In this document: positions 8,418 through 15,834 of the stretch, in pieces | Numbering within the stretch: position 1 is the first letter of the stretch | Layout of the letters: every line of letters starts with the position of its first letter | NCBI GenBank assembly: GCA_902554325.1 | Contig: CACDOH010000010.1 | Span: 1-35,344, forward strand | DNA from: an uncultured Pelagibacteraceae bacterium | GTDB taxonomy: Bacteria > Pseudomonadota > Alphaproteobacteria > Pelagibacterales > AG-422-B15 | Length of the DNA stretch: 35,344 bases | Direction: 5' to 3' | Program-made: the position numbers and the translations under genes | The notes under the pieces: generated by a model | The model's database searches: none | Told to the model about the DNA's origin: nothing | The model's input: the letters and a program-made list of their open reading frames with translations, nothing else

Positions 8418-9061
8418 TGCAATTGATCACTTTTTTCACCAGGAGAGTCAAATATATACGACTGATAAAGTGCTTCTAAAACATGACTTCTTGTAATAAT
8501 TGTTTTTGATTCAAGAAGTAATTGTTTTTCTTCAGCAGTAAAAGGAACAAGAATTCCTGAATAATTTATAAGTTGCTCTGTAGGCGTATCTTTTATTATT
8601 TCCCAATCAGCCATTATTTTTCTAATTTCAAGGTATTTTTTTACTAGAGCCAAAAGCTTTGATCGATCAATTGAGTCTACGTGTTGAGGTTTAAGATCAG
8701 ATTCATACGTGTCGTAATATGGTATAATTTGTCGATAAGGTGTGGTTGTGTTTAATTCTTCTTTGACTTCAAATCTGATGGTTCCTGATAAAGTAATCAG
8801 GTATCGATTATCCTCAGCTTCATTGAATGTTGATATTCTACCTAAGCAACCAACTTTTTTTAGGGTTTTTTCGCCTGGTTTACTGGGTTGTATCATCCCT
8901 ATAACACGGCCAGGTGAGGCCAATGCATCGTCAATCATTTGAACATACCTTGGTTCAAAGATATTTAAAGGCAGTTGAGTACCTGGAAAAAGCACAGCCC
9001 CAGTTAAAGGAAATATTGCAACTTTCTTAGGTAGAAGCTCGATATCTGTAGATTTGATCAT
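8414..9061 (-). CDS. LON substrate-binding domain protein
   Basis: The 215 residues match the stand-alone N-terminal domain of Lon protease: VAIFPLTGAVLFPGTQLPLNIFEPRY (spanning about 14-39) is the diagnostic opening, followed by GRVIGMIQP and a GCLGRISTFNEAEDNRYLITLSG stretch. No AAA or protease domain is present. Such short LON-domain proteins are common in Alphaproteobacteria, usually as unlinked helpers of unknown function, possibly recognising protein substrates. It is single-gene on the minus strand, with its start 91 bases from the tRNA-Gly gene. Confidence 0.88.
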   Translation of the reverse strand: MIKSTDIELLPKKVAIFPLTGAVLFPGTQLPLNIFEPRYVQMIDDALASPGRVIGMIQPSKPGEKTLKKVGCLGRISTFNEAEDNRYLITLSGTIRFEVKEELNTTTPYRQIIPYYDTYESDLKPQHVDSIDRSKLLALVKKYLEIRKIMADWEIIKDTPTEQLINYSGILVPFTAEEKQLLLESKTIITRSHVLEALYQSYIFDSPGEKSDQLH

Positions 9062-9111
9062 TTGTATAAACTTTATACTATATTAATTCATTTATAAATA
9101 ATCCCCTTTTC

Positions 9112-9139
9112 TTGAAAAACAAGGCTTTTTACTTTAGAA
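9112..9139 (+). promoter_or_regulatory. Candidate promoter for tRNA-Gly
   Basis: TTGAAA at 9112-9117 and TTAGAA at 9134-9139 are separated by 16 bases, and the -10 box ends 13 bases before the tRNA. Position fits a stable-RNA promoter, but the match to the -10 consensus is imperfect. Confidence 0.4.
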
Positions 9140-9152
9140 CCGTTTTATTAAC

Positions 9153-9227
9153 GCGAGTGTAGCTCAGTGGTAGAGCGAAACGTTGCCAACGTTTAGGTCG
9201 AGGGTTCGACTCCCTTCACTCGCTCCA
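9153..9227 (+). tRNA. tRNA-Gly (anticodon GCC)
   Basis: A full cloverleaf can be folded by eye. The acceptor stem pairs GCGAGTG (9153-9159) with CACTCGC (9217-9223). A GCTC/GAGC D stem surrounds AGTGGTA. The anticodon stem AAACG/CGTTT encloses the loop TTGCCAA with anticodon GCC (9185-9187). The T arm is GAGGG-TTCGACT-CCCTT. The discriminator base is T, as in bacterial tRNA-Gly, and the 3' CCA is encoded (9225-9227). It is read in the same direction as the FkbM-type gene that starts 21 bases after the CCA. Confidence 0.97.
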
Positions 9228-9248
9228 TGAGCAACAATTGCAAAAATT

Positions 9249-10010
9249 GTGAGATTATTTAATCAAAAGAAAATTGAGCACTTTATAAAAAAAACTATAG
9301 GCCTTAGTGAGCCTAACCTATTAAAACGACGAGCCAAAAGATATCTCGTTAAAAATACTGAAAAAGAATTAGGTTTATTACCTGGTCTTGTTGATAGAGA
9401 TAAAGCATCAATTGATATTGGAGTTTATAGAGGAGTTTATTCTTATTTTTTGTCTGATTTGACCGAGTATGTCTATTCCTTTGAGGCTAATACTCTTTTG
9501 CAAAATAAATTAATTAATGCCTTTGAAAATAAGAAAAATGTTAAAATTGAAAATCTTGCTCTTTCCTCAAGTAGTGGAACAGCTGAGCTTAGGGTTCCCA
9601 TCAGAGATGCTAATGCAGACTATGATGATGAACAAAAATATGAATTAGGTATTGCAACTATACACTCTAAAAATAAATTAAATAACAAGAATTACGAAAC
9701 AATAAAAAATATAAAAAAAATAACTTTAGATGAGTATAACTTTCTTCATAAAATAGGTTTTATCAAAATAGATGTCGAAGGACATGAACTTGAAATTATT
9801 AGAGGTGGTAAAAATTTTCTTGAACACCACAAACCTGTCATGTTGATTGAGATTGAAGAAAGGCACGCAGGAAAAAGCCCAATGGATATAATCTATGAAA
9901 TTTGTTCACATGGTTATAAATGTTTTATTGTTAATGAAAAATTAAAATTGATAGAGTTATCAAACCCATCAAAAATTAGTAACAATAACTTCATTTTTAA
10001 GCCAAAATAA
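9249..10010 (+). CDS. FkbM-family SAM-dependent methyltransferase
   Basis: The 253 residues contain the FkbM methyltransferase core: SIDIGVYRGVYS (54-65) as the glycine-rich SAM loop, YSFEAN with Glu79 as the ribose-binding acid, and IKIDVEGHELEIIRGG (172-187), the most recognisable FkbM block. Family members O-methylate sugars, polyketides or lipids, and in bacteria often act on surface glycans; the substrate here is unknown. The start is taken as GTG at 9249, because an in-frame stop lies at 9228-9230 and there is no ATG in between. No clear ribosome-binding site precedes it. It begins 21 bases after the tRNA and may be on the same transcript. Confidence 0.85.
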   Translation: MRLFNQKKIEHFIKKTIGLSEPNLLKRRAKRYLVKNTEKELGLLPGLVDRDKASIDIGVYRGVYSYFLSDLTEYVYSFEANTLLQNKLINAFENKKNVKIENLALSSSSGTAELRVPIRDANADYDDEQKYELGIATIHSKNKLNNKNYETIKNIKKITLDEYNFLHKIGFIKIDVEGHELEIIRGGKNFLEHHKPVMLIEIEERHAGKSPMDIIYEICSHGYKCFIVNEKLKLIELSNPSKISNNNFIFKPK

Positions 10011-10053
10011 ATAATTCACATACAGAATTACTTTATTTGTATATTGTTAAAAT

Positions 10054-11397
10054 ATGAGAGCTTCACCATTAGCCAGGTATTCATGGTCGATGTTTGACTG
10101 GGCAAATCAACCCTTTTATACATTGATAACAACATTTGTATTTTCATATTATTTCTCTCAGGTATTCATCGCAGATGATGTCCGTGGTCCAGAGCTTTGG
10201 GGCTATACACAAACCATTGCTGGATTATCTGTAGCTTTATTAAGTCCTATACTTGGTTCTATTGCCGATTTAAGAGGTAATCGGAAACCATGGATCATGT
10301 TTTTTTCAATCGTATTTGTTATTTCTATGTGCTTTCTTTGGTTTGCTCTCCCTGGTGCCCCCAATGGTGTTTGGTTAATAATGATCGCAATGACTGCTGC
10401 CACCGCAGCAATCGCATTCGCTGAAGTTTTTAACAATGCTATGCTTCCCTCGATTGAAACAGAAGATAAGGTTGGTTATCTTAGCGGATTAGGCTACGGC
10501 CTTGGTTATTTTGGAGGGTTGGTAGCATTAATTCTCTTTTTAATTTTTTTTGTAAATGCTGAAGTTCCTCCATTTGGATTAGATGCGGAAACTTTTGAAA
10601 ATATAAGAATAGTGGGACCAATAGGTGCTTTTTGGTATGCATTGTTTATTGTTCCATTTTTTTTATTTACCCCCGATGTAAAGTCTATTCAAATATCAGT
10701 TATCAATTCAATAAGACAAGGTCTGCAAAATTTTTTTAATACACTTCGAAAAGTTAAAGATTTTAAAAACGTCATCACATTTTTGTTTGCGCGGATGTTT
10801 TATCAGGATGCTCTTAACGCCATGTTTATATTTGGAGGCATTTATGCAGCTCAAGTTTTGGATTGGGGTTTTCAAGAGCTACTTATACTCGGGATTATTG
10901 TAAATATTTTTGCTGCCCCCGGTGCAATTCTGGGTGGATGGTTTAATGATAAAATTGGCGCTAAAAGAGTTGTCATGATTTCTGTATTAGGACTCATGGT
11001 CACGTCTGTTATGGCAGTATCTATAACAAGAGACACTTTATTTTTTGTTATCCCAATTGATACTTATTCTTCTACTATAAATGAATACACGTTTGGTCTT
11101 TATGAATCTATGGGAGAGGTTTTTTATGTCGTAGTAGTTATTTTTCTTGGAACATTTTCAGGTCCCGCTCAAGCTGCCTCAAGAGCCCTAATGTCTAACA
11201 TAGCGCCAAGAAAATATATTACTGAATTTTTTGGCTTGTTTGCTTTCGCGGGCAAGGCTACCTCGTGGTTAGCGCCGGCGATAATTGCTTTTTTAACCGC
11301 TTACTATGAAAGTTTAAGAATTGGGATGGGTGCAATAATTGTATTTACTATAATCGGCTTAATAGCTTTAATGTATGTCAAGGAAACTAGAGAATAA
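10054..11397 (+). CDS. MFS transporter, UMF1/Atg22-like
   Basis: This is a 447-residue integral membrane protein with about 12 hydrophobic segments. The opening RYSWSMFDWANQPFYTL followed by FVFSYYF is diagnostic of the UMF1 (Atg22-like) branch of the major facilitator superfamily. GSIADLRGNRKPW (about 68-80) is the MFS loop 2-3 motif, and GGWFNDKIGAKR is its counterpart in the second half. Yeast Atg22 exports amino acids from the vacuole; bacterial substrates are mostly unknown. It starts 43 bases after the FkbM gene and ends five bases before the convergent purH stop. Confidence 0.88.
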   Translation: MRASPLARYSWSMFDWANQPFYTLITTFVFSYYFSQVFIADDVRGPELWGYTQTIAGLSVALLSPILGSIADLRGNRKPWIMFFSIVFVISMCFLWFALPGAPNGVWLIMIAMTAATAAIAFAEVFNNAMLPSIETEDKVGYLSGLGYGLGYFGGLVALILFLIFFVNAEVPPFGLDAETFENIRIVGPIGAFWYALFIVPFFLFTPDVKSIQISVINSIRQGLQNFFNTLRKVKDFKNVITFLFARMFYQDALNAMFIFGGIYAAQVLDWGFQELLILGIIVNIFAAPGAILGGWFNDKIGAKRVVMISVLGLMVTSVMAVSITRDTLFFVIPIDTYSSTINEYTFGLYESMGEVFYVVVVIFLGTFSGPAQAASRALMSNIAPRKYITEFFGLFAFAGKATSWLAPAIIAFLTAYYESLRIGMGAIIVFTIIGLIALMYVKETRE

Positions 11398-11401
11398 GTT
11401 T

Positions 11402-12967
11402 TTAATGTCTAAAATGTCTTATCCCAGTAAATACCATCGATATGCCTGCATCTTCTGCTGCTTTAATAACCTCATCATCTTTAACAGAGCCGCCTGGCTG
11501 AATAACCGCCGTAGCCCCTGATGATATCGTGAGTATGAGACCGTCAGCAAAAGGAAAAAAAGCATCAGAGGCAACGACTGAATCTTTTAGAGAATTTTCA
11601 TCACAGCTTTCCATTTCACTATTTTTTTGCGATGCAATTTTGGCACTATCAACTCTGCTCATCTGACCTGCACCTATGCCAATTGTCTTTTGATTTTTTA
11701 CATAAATGATCGCGTTTGATTTAACGTGTTTACACACTTTGAATGCAAACAACATATCATCCATTTGGTCACTCGTTGGTTCTTTCTGAGTAACAATTTT
11801 TAAATCTGATTTTTCAGTAAGTTTAGTATCACTTGACTGAACGAGAATACCTCCTTCGATACTTTTAAAGTTTTTTGAAATGTGTTTCTCATGCATAGAA
11901 GGCAAAACTAAAATACGTAAATTATTTTTTGTTTTAAAAATCTTCTCTGCTTCATCACTGATTCCAGGCGCAATGATAACTTCAGTAAATATTTTAATAA
12001 TTTCTTTTGCGGTATCTTCATCAATCATTTGGTTAGCAGCAATAATTCCGCCAAAAGCACTTGTGGTATCACATGAGAATGCCTTTAAGTATGCATCGCT
12101 TAATGAACTTGCACTTGCAACACCACAGGGGTTTGCATGTTTGATGATCGCAACAGTTGGAACATTTTGATCAAATTCCTTGATTAATTGTAGAGCCGCA
12201 TCAGAGTCGTTGATGTTATTATAACTCAGTTCTTTTCCTTGCAGTAACGTTGCATAAGGAATACCTGATTGGTGTTGTGATGATTTATAAAGTCCAGCTG
12301 ATTGATGAGGGTTTTCACCGTAGCGAAGTGTTGATGATAATTTACCTGCTGATGAAAAATTATTAACCTGATCACTTTGATCTCGATGAAACCAATTGCT
12401 GATCATCGAGTCGTAATAAGCAGTCATTGAAAATGTCTTGGCAGCCAACTTTTTCCTAAAGCTCAAAGTCGTTGATCCTTTGTTTTCCTTCATCTCACTG
12501 ATCATATTTGCGTAATCATTTACGTCAGTAACCACCGTCACAAACTTGTGATTCTTTGCAGCTGAACGCAACATTGCTGGTCCGCCAATGTCTATATTTT
12601 CGATGCAAATTTCCTCATTTTCTTGAGTATTTATGGTCTCTTCAAAGGGATAAAGATTAACAATGATCAAATCAATATCTTCAATGCCATGCTCAGTTTG
12701 AGACTGAACATGACTTTTATCATCTCTCTTAGCCAGTAATCCTCCATGTACATTGGGGTGTAATGTTTTAACACGTCCATCCATCATTTCTGGAAAATTA
12801 GTTAGTACAGATACATCCATGACGTCCACACCCATATCAGCAATGGCTTTTGCAGTGCCACCTGTTGATACAATCTTCACTCCATGTTCTTGTAGTGAGC
12901 GAACAATTTCTTCTAAACCTGATTTATCTGAAACAGATATCAGAGCAGTTTTTATTTTGACGTCCAA
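11402..12967 (-). CDS. purH: Bifunctional AICAR transformylase/IMP cyclohydrolase PurH
   Basis: PurH performs the last two steps of IMP synthesis: formylation of AICAR with 10-formyl-THF, then ring closure. At 521 residues it has the standard length. The N-terminal MGS-like cyclohydrolase domain (1-150) holds STGGTAKAI (34-42) and GGRVKTLHPNVHGG-type DGRVKTLHP (63-71). The transformylase domain begins near 200 (STLRYGENPHQ, 212-222) and carries the catalytic Lys276-His277 in IIKHANPCGVAS. It starts one base after the rpe stop, so rpe and purH form an operon. The formyl donor connects it to folD at 29252. Confidence 0.97.
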   Translation of the reverse strand: MDVKIKTALISVSDKSGLEEIVRSLQEHGVKIVSTGGTAKAIADMGVDVMDVSVLTNFPEMMDGRVKTLHPNVHGGLLAKRDDKSHVQSQTEHGIEDIDLIIVNLYPFEETINTQENEEICIENIDIGGPAMLRSAAKNHKFVTVVTDVNDYANMISEMKENKGSTTLSFRKKLAAKTFSMTAYYDSMISNWFHRDQSDQVNNFSSAGKLSSTLRYGENPHQSAGLYKSSQHQSGIPYATLLQGKELSYNNINDSDAALQLIKEFDQNVPTVAIIKHANPCGVASASSLSDAYLKAFSCDTTSAFGGIIAANQMIDEDTAKEIIKIFTEVIIAPGISDEAEKIFKTKNNLRILVLPSMHEKHISKNFKSIEGGILVQSSDTKLTEKSDLKIVTQKEPTSDQMDDMLFAFKVCKHVKSNAIIYVKNQKTIGIGAGQMSRVDSAKIASQKNSEMESCDENSLKDSVVASDAFFPFADGLILTISSGATAVIQPGGSVKDDEVIKAAEDAGISMVFTGIRHFRH

Positions 12968-12968
12968 T

Positions 12969-13625
12969 TTAATGGCCTCTTAATTTTTCAATATTATTTG
13001 CGTATTCACCTGGACCACCTTTGAATGTCGTGGTGCCAGCCACAATCATGTTTGCTCCAGCGTCAATGACTGATTGAATATTTTCAAAATTGATTCCCCC
13101 ATCAATTTCTAATTCAATTTCTCTACCCGATTGATCAATTTCTTTTCTAAGATTTTCAAGTTTATCAAGAGCCGTTGGAATAAATTTTTGTCCACCAAAA
13201 CCTGGATACACACTCATCACCAAAATAAGATCCAACTGACTCATAAATGGTTTCACTACTTCCCACTCTGTATCGGGATTAATCGCAAGTCCTGCTTTCA
13301 CATTCAACGATTTTATTTTATCAATGCAAGCTTGCGTATCGTCATTGGCTTCAGGGTGAACGGATACAATATCAGCTCCCGCTTCGACAAACTTTTCAAT
13401 GTATGGTTGAACAGGATCAATCATTAAATGAACATCAAAAGGCAGTGATGATTTATTTCTGATTGATTTTACAATATCGGGTCCAATAGTTAAGTTTGGA
13501 ACAAAGTGACCGTCCATGACATCAACATGAATATAGTCAGCTCCTGCTTTGGTGATGTTGACGACTTCCTCGCCCAATGATGAAAAATCAGATGCTAGTA
13601 TCGAAGGTGATATTTTAACCGACAT
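12969..13625 (-). CDS. rpe: Ribulose-phosphate 3-epimerase
   Basis: Rpe interconverts ribulose 5-phosphate and xylulose 5-phosphate in the pentose phosphate pathway. It is a TIM barrel of 218 residues, the usual size. Metal and catalytic positions are visible: His33 and Asp35 in YIHVDVMDGHFVPN, His66 in FDVHLMI, and the phosphate-binding VMSVYPGFGGQKF, EIDGGIN and VAGTTTF segments. It is first in the rpe-purH operon and is divergent from the small SDHAF4-like gene, with 99 bases between starts. I see no riboswitch in that spacer. Confidence 0.96.
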   Translation of the reverse strand: MSVKISPSILASDFSSLGEEVVNITKAGADYIHVDVMDGHFVPNLTIGPDIVKSIRNKSSLPFDVHLMIDPVQPYIEKFVEAGADIVSVHPEANDDTQACIDKIKSLNVKAGLAINPDTEWEVVKPFMSQLDLILVMSVYPGFGGQKFIPTALDKLENLRKEIDQSGREIELEIDGGINFENIQSVIDAGANMIVAGTTTFKGGPGEYANNIEKLRGH

Positions 13626-13724
13626 GTTTAAGAAGCATTATTTCTCTGTATAACAGAAACCCCATTTGTTTCCCACTATTTTTCATGCTTTGATAACTCA
13701 AAATTTAAGATTAAATTAAGTACA

Positions 13725-13877
13725 ATGAGCGATAAAAAAACTGAGGTTGAGGATACAGAAGACAAGAAATCTGCCTCAAAACTCCCTAAAAAGAAAAAGG
13801 AAATAGGCGGCACTGATGGTCCTGAACCAACCCGCTTTGGCGATTGGGAGAAAAAAGGAATTACCTCAGACTTCTAA
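13725..13877 (+). CDS. SDHAF4/DUF1674-like succinate dehydrogenase assembly factor
   Basis: This 50-residue ORF opens with a charged Lys/Glu-rich stretch and ends in GGTDGPEPTRFGDWEKKG (28-45) plus ITSDF. That C-terminal block is the hallmark of the DUF1674/SDHAF4 family (pattern GPEPTRYGDWE.KG...DF), found in mitochondria and Alphaproteobacteria. In eukaryotes SDHAF4 binds flavinated SdhA and helps assemble complex II while limiting radical formation; the bacterial role is inferred from that. The ATG start is the only one in frame near the conserved part. It runs opposite to rpe and ends 12 bases before the convergent cytochrome c gene. No sdh genes lie in the window. Confidence 0.87.
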   Translation: MSDKKTEVEDTEDKKSASKLPKKKKEIGGTDGPEPTRFGDWEKKGITSDF

Positions 13878-13889
13878 AAGTGGAGTCTT

Positions 13890-14345
13890 CTATGACCCAA
13901 ATCTATTTTCATAAACTTCTTTGATTTCGTTTGGCCATACTTCTTTCATATACGATACCAATTCCCAAACCTCCTCATCAGAAAGACCTGAGTTGCCAAG
14001 CATCTTTCCCTCATAATTTGGATCAAAACTTGTGAAGCCATATTTTATGACTCTGTATAAATATACTGGCGAATGATGCCATGTATGAGCTGTACCATTT
14101 AACGGGGGCGCAAGTCGATGCCCGTCGTCGTCAAGTTGATTTTGCCATCCAACTTGACCTTGTAAATTTTTGCCGTGGCACGATGCGCAATTATTTTGAT
14201 AGAGAGATACGACAGCAGGAGATGTCTGTGCATTAACCATATCAATTCTACTCTGTGTATTATTGTTATCGGGCATCATCATGAAATATAAGCCAACGAT
14301 GATAATTACGGTCATCAATATGTAGAGCGAATTTTTTCTAGTCAT
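13890..14345 (-). CDS. Membrane-anchored class I c-type cytochrome
   Basis: The 151 residues begin with an uncleaved-looking hydrophobic anchor (about 7-24), which would place a single haem domain in the periplasm. Haem is bound through CASCH (Cys53, Cys56, His57), and Met115 in YEGKMLGNSG is the likely sixth ligand. The C-terminal LSDEEVWELVSYMKEVWP helix is typical of class I cytochromes c. It resembles small electron-transfer cytochromes, not an oxidase subunit. It is the last gene of the minus-strand run from tsaD, 56 bases after the cupin stop. Its redox partner is unknown. Confidence 0.88.
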   Translation of the reverse strand: MTRKNSLYILMTVIIIVGLYFMMMPDNNNTQSRIDMVNAQTSPAVVSLYQNNCASCHGKNLQGQVGWQNQLDDDGHRLAPPLNGTAHTWHHSPVYLYRVIKYGFTSFDPNYEGKMLGNSGLSDEEVWELVSYMKEVWPNEIKEVYENRFGS

Positions 14346-14401
14346 ATCTAATTAAGTAATTTGATAAACATCAACATCAAGAAGTTTTTTTTAAGGGCTA
14401 T

Positions 14402-14815
14402 TTAAAGCCGCTGATCAAATTTAGACGGCTTCCAATCCTTGGGAGCAAGCTCTAAATCTTCAAATTGAAATGCAGGCGCAACCGTACAACCAATCAAGCT
14501 ATAAGAACCAGTAGACTTCAAAGCAAACCAAGTGCCTTTTTCAACAGTATACATAAAATTATTATTGGACCCAATTTCATCAATCTGAAATTCTACTCCG
14601 TCTTTTGAGGTGTATACGTTGAGAGGACTACCAGAGTAAAAGTGTAATGTTTCTGTTTTTGTTATTCTGTGCCAATGAGAATTTTCATGTTCTTCTAATA
14701 AAAAATATATATGAGTAACATCGTCATTTCTAAAGACCTCAACATAATGTCCACCCTCAGGATGAGGTTCCATTTTGTGTTCTTCTATTAAATTTTTTAT
14801 AAGTTGTTTATCCAA
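14402..14815 (-). CDS. DUF985 (Cupin_5) family protein
   Basis: The 137 residues match the DUF985 cupin family. The opening LIEEHKMEPHPEGGHYVEVF (9-28) is the signature, followed by THIYFLLEEHENSHWHRI, ETLHFYSGSPL and GCTVAPAFQFEDLELA. His47, His49, Glu55 and His58 are in the place of cupin metal ligands. The fold is a single beta-barrel; enzymatic function is not established for the family, though sugar-nucleotide epimerase-like cupins are structural relatives. The start overlaps the upstream hydrolase gene by 19 bases, implying translational coupling. Confidence 0.88.
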   Translation of the reverse strand: MDKQLIKNLIEEHKMEPHPEGGHYVEVFRNDDVTHIYFLLEEHENSHWHRITKTETLHFYSGSPLNVYTSKDGVEFQIDEIGSNNNFMYTVEKGTWFALKSTGSYSLIGCTVAPAFQFEDLELAPKDWKPSKFDQRL

Positions 14816-15834
14816 TTGCTTATTTCCTTAATATAAAATTCATCAAGTTCAGGATTGAGAAATCCTACAATAAAATGTTGGGTGATATCTTTCTCGCCTG
14901 ACTCAATAATTACTATTTTACTTTTTTTATTTCCCCATTTATTTAGTCTTTTTTCAGTTTCATAAGAGTTTAAAACGTCATCGTCATAGTCAAAAAATGA
15001 TAATGCTGGAATTTTATTTTCTGAAAAATCTTTTTCTGCAACAGCACTCATGATGCGACCTCCTTCTACTCCATCAGATGTCTCAAATACATTTGTAGAA
15101 TACTTAGTACAATCATATTTTTTTTGATCATTTATGTAATCATTGCAATCTAGATTTATTTTATCAAGAAAAGACATTGCATAAAACCACATGCTATAAT
15201 TTTTGACTGTACCGGCATAAGCTGGGGCAAAAAGAACTACTCCATGTAGATCCTTTGATAACTCATTATCAAAAGAAGCCGCTGTGGTAAGTGCACCTCC
15301 AAGAGAAAAGCCAATTAAAATAACTTTATTACCTATTCTTTTAGCAATTTCTATTGCTTCCGATGTATCGTTTAAATAATTCTCTGCACTCATCTGCTTT
15401 GAACCAGGATATTCACGACCATGGCCTGATAACCTTGATAAGAAAATATTGGCATCAAGTTCCTTCGATAACTTATCGAAAAATTCTTTTTGTTGAAAAT
15501 TAGTTGTACTAAAGCCAGGTAAAAAAGCGATAGCAATGTCCGTCTTATTTTTTTCTTCATTCGACCATATTATTTTTTTTTGTGCTTCTTCAGGGACATC
15601 TCCAAGACTTATCTCTGAGTTTTTAAGATAGCTATCAAGATCTATGTCACTCGGTACGTATACTTCTTTAAAGTTTAGGTCGGATTTCCCTAACAGAGAT
15701 GCAATATTAAAAATCCAAATTACGATTAATGTAACAATGATCCCTTTTATAAATGACAACCAAAGATAGGCGTAGTTGGATAATGCTAATTTATTTTGTA
15801 TCCTTAATAGATATTTTTTATGAAAGTTGATCAC
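14797..15834 (-). CDS. Membrane-anchored alpha/beta hydrolase
   Basis: The 345 residues contain one N-terminal membrane segment (about 28-48) and then an alpha/beta-hydrolase domain. The oxyanion region is IAFLPGFS (102-109), the nucleophile elbow is GFSLGG with Ser177, a plausible acid lies in FDYDDD (281-286), and His320 in DITQHF is the likely base. By the positive-inside rule the domain probably faces the periplasm, because the short Lys/Arg-rich N-terminus (residues 1-20) should remain inside. The family includes carboxylesterases and lipases; the substrate is unknown. It overlaps acs upstream by four bases and the cupin downstream by 19, so the three are tightly coupled. An ester hydrolase releasing acetate beside acetyl-CoA synthetase is possible but speculative. 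Confidence 0.8.
   Translation of the reverse strand: MINFHKKYLLRIQNKLALSNYAYLWLSFIKGIIVTLIVIWIFNIASLLGKSDLNFKEVYVPSDIDLDSYLKNSEISLGDVPEEAQKKIIWSNEEKNKTDIAIAFLPGFSTTNFQQKEFFDKLSKELDANIFLSRLSGHGREYPGSKQMSAENYLNDTSEAIEIAKRIGNKVILIGFSLGGALTTAASFDNELSKDLHGVVLFAPAYAGTVKNYSMWFYAMSFLDKINLDCNDYINDQKKYDCTKYSTNVFETSDGVEGGRIMSAVAEKDFSENKIPALSFFDYDDDVLNSYETEKRLNKWGNKKSKIVIIESGEKDITQHFIVGFLNPELDEFYIKEISNWINNL

Noticed and set aside
9111-9130. Short stem CTTG/CAAG followed by T run as a terminator
   Set aside because: The stem is four bases and no plus-strand gene ends upstream; the adjacent gene is on the minus strand. It overlaps the likely tRNA promoter.
9202-9227. tRNA-Gly 3' end as an integration attachment site
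   Set aside because: I could not find a second copy of the tRNA 3' segment downstream, and no integrase gene is present.
12753-12983. Long open frames opposite purH, acs, argG, tsaD and gpsA
   Set aside because: They lie wholly inside well-supported genes, have no recognisable domains and show composition expected of antisense frames.
13626-13724. Purine or other riboswitch before rpe-purH
   Set aside because: The spacer is 99 bases, shared with a divergent gene, and shows no conserved riboswitch core or stable hairpins.
13866-13895. Weak AGACT/AGTCT hairpin between SDHAF4-like and cytochrome c genes
   Set aside because: The stem is only five bases with no clear T tract, too weak to call a terminator.
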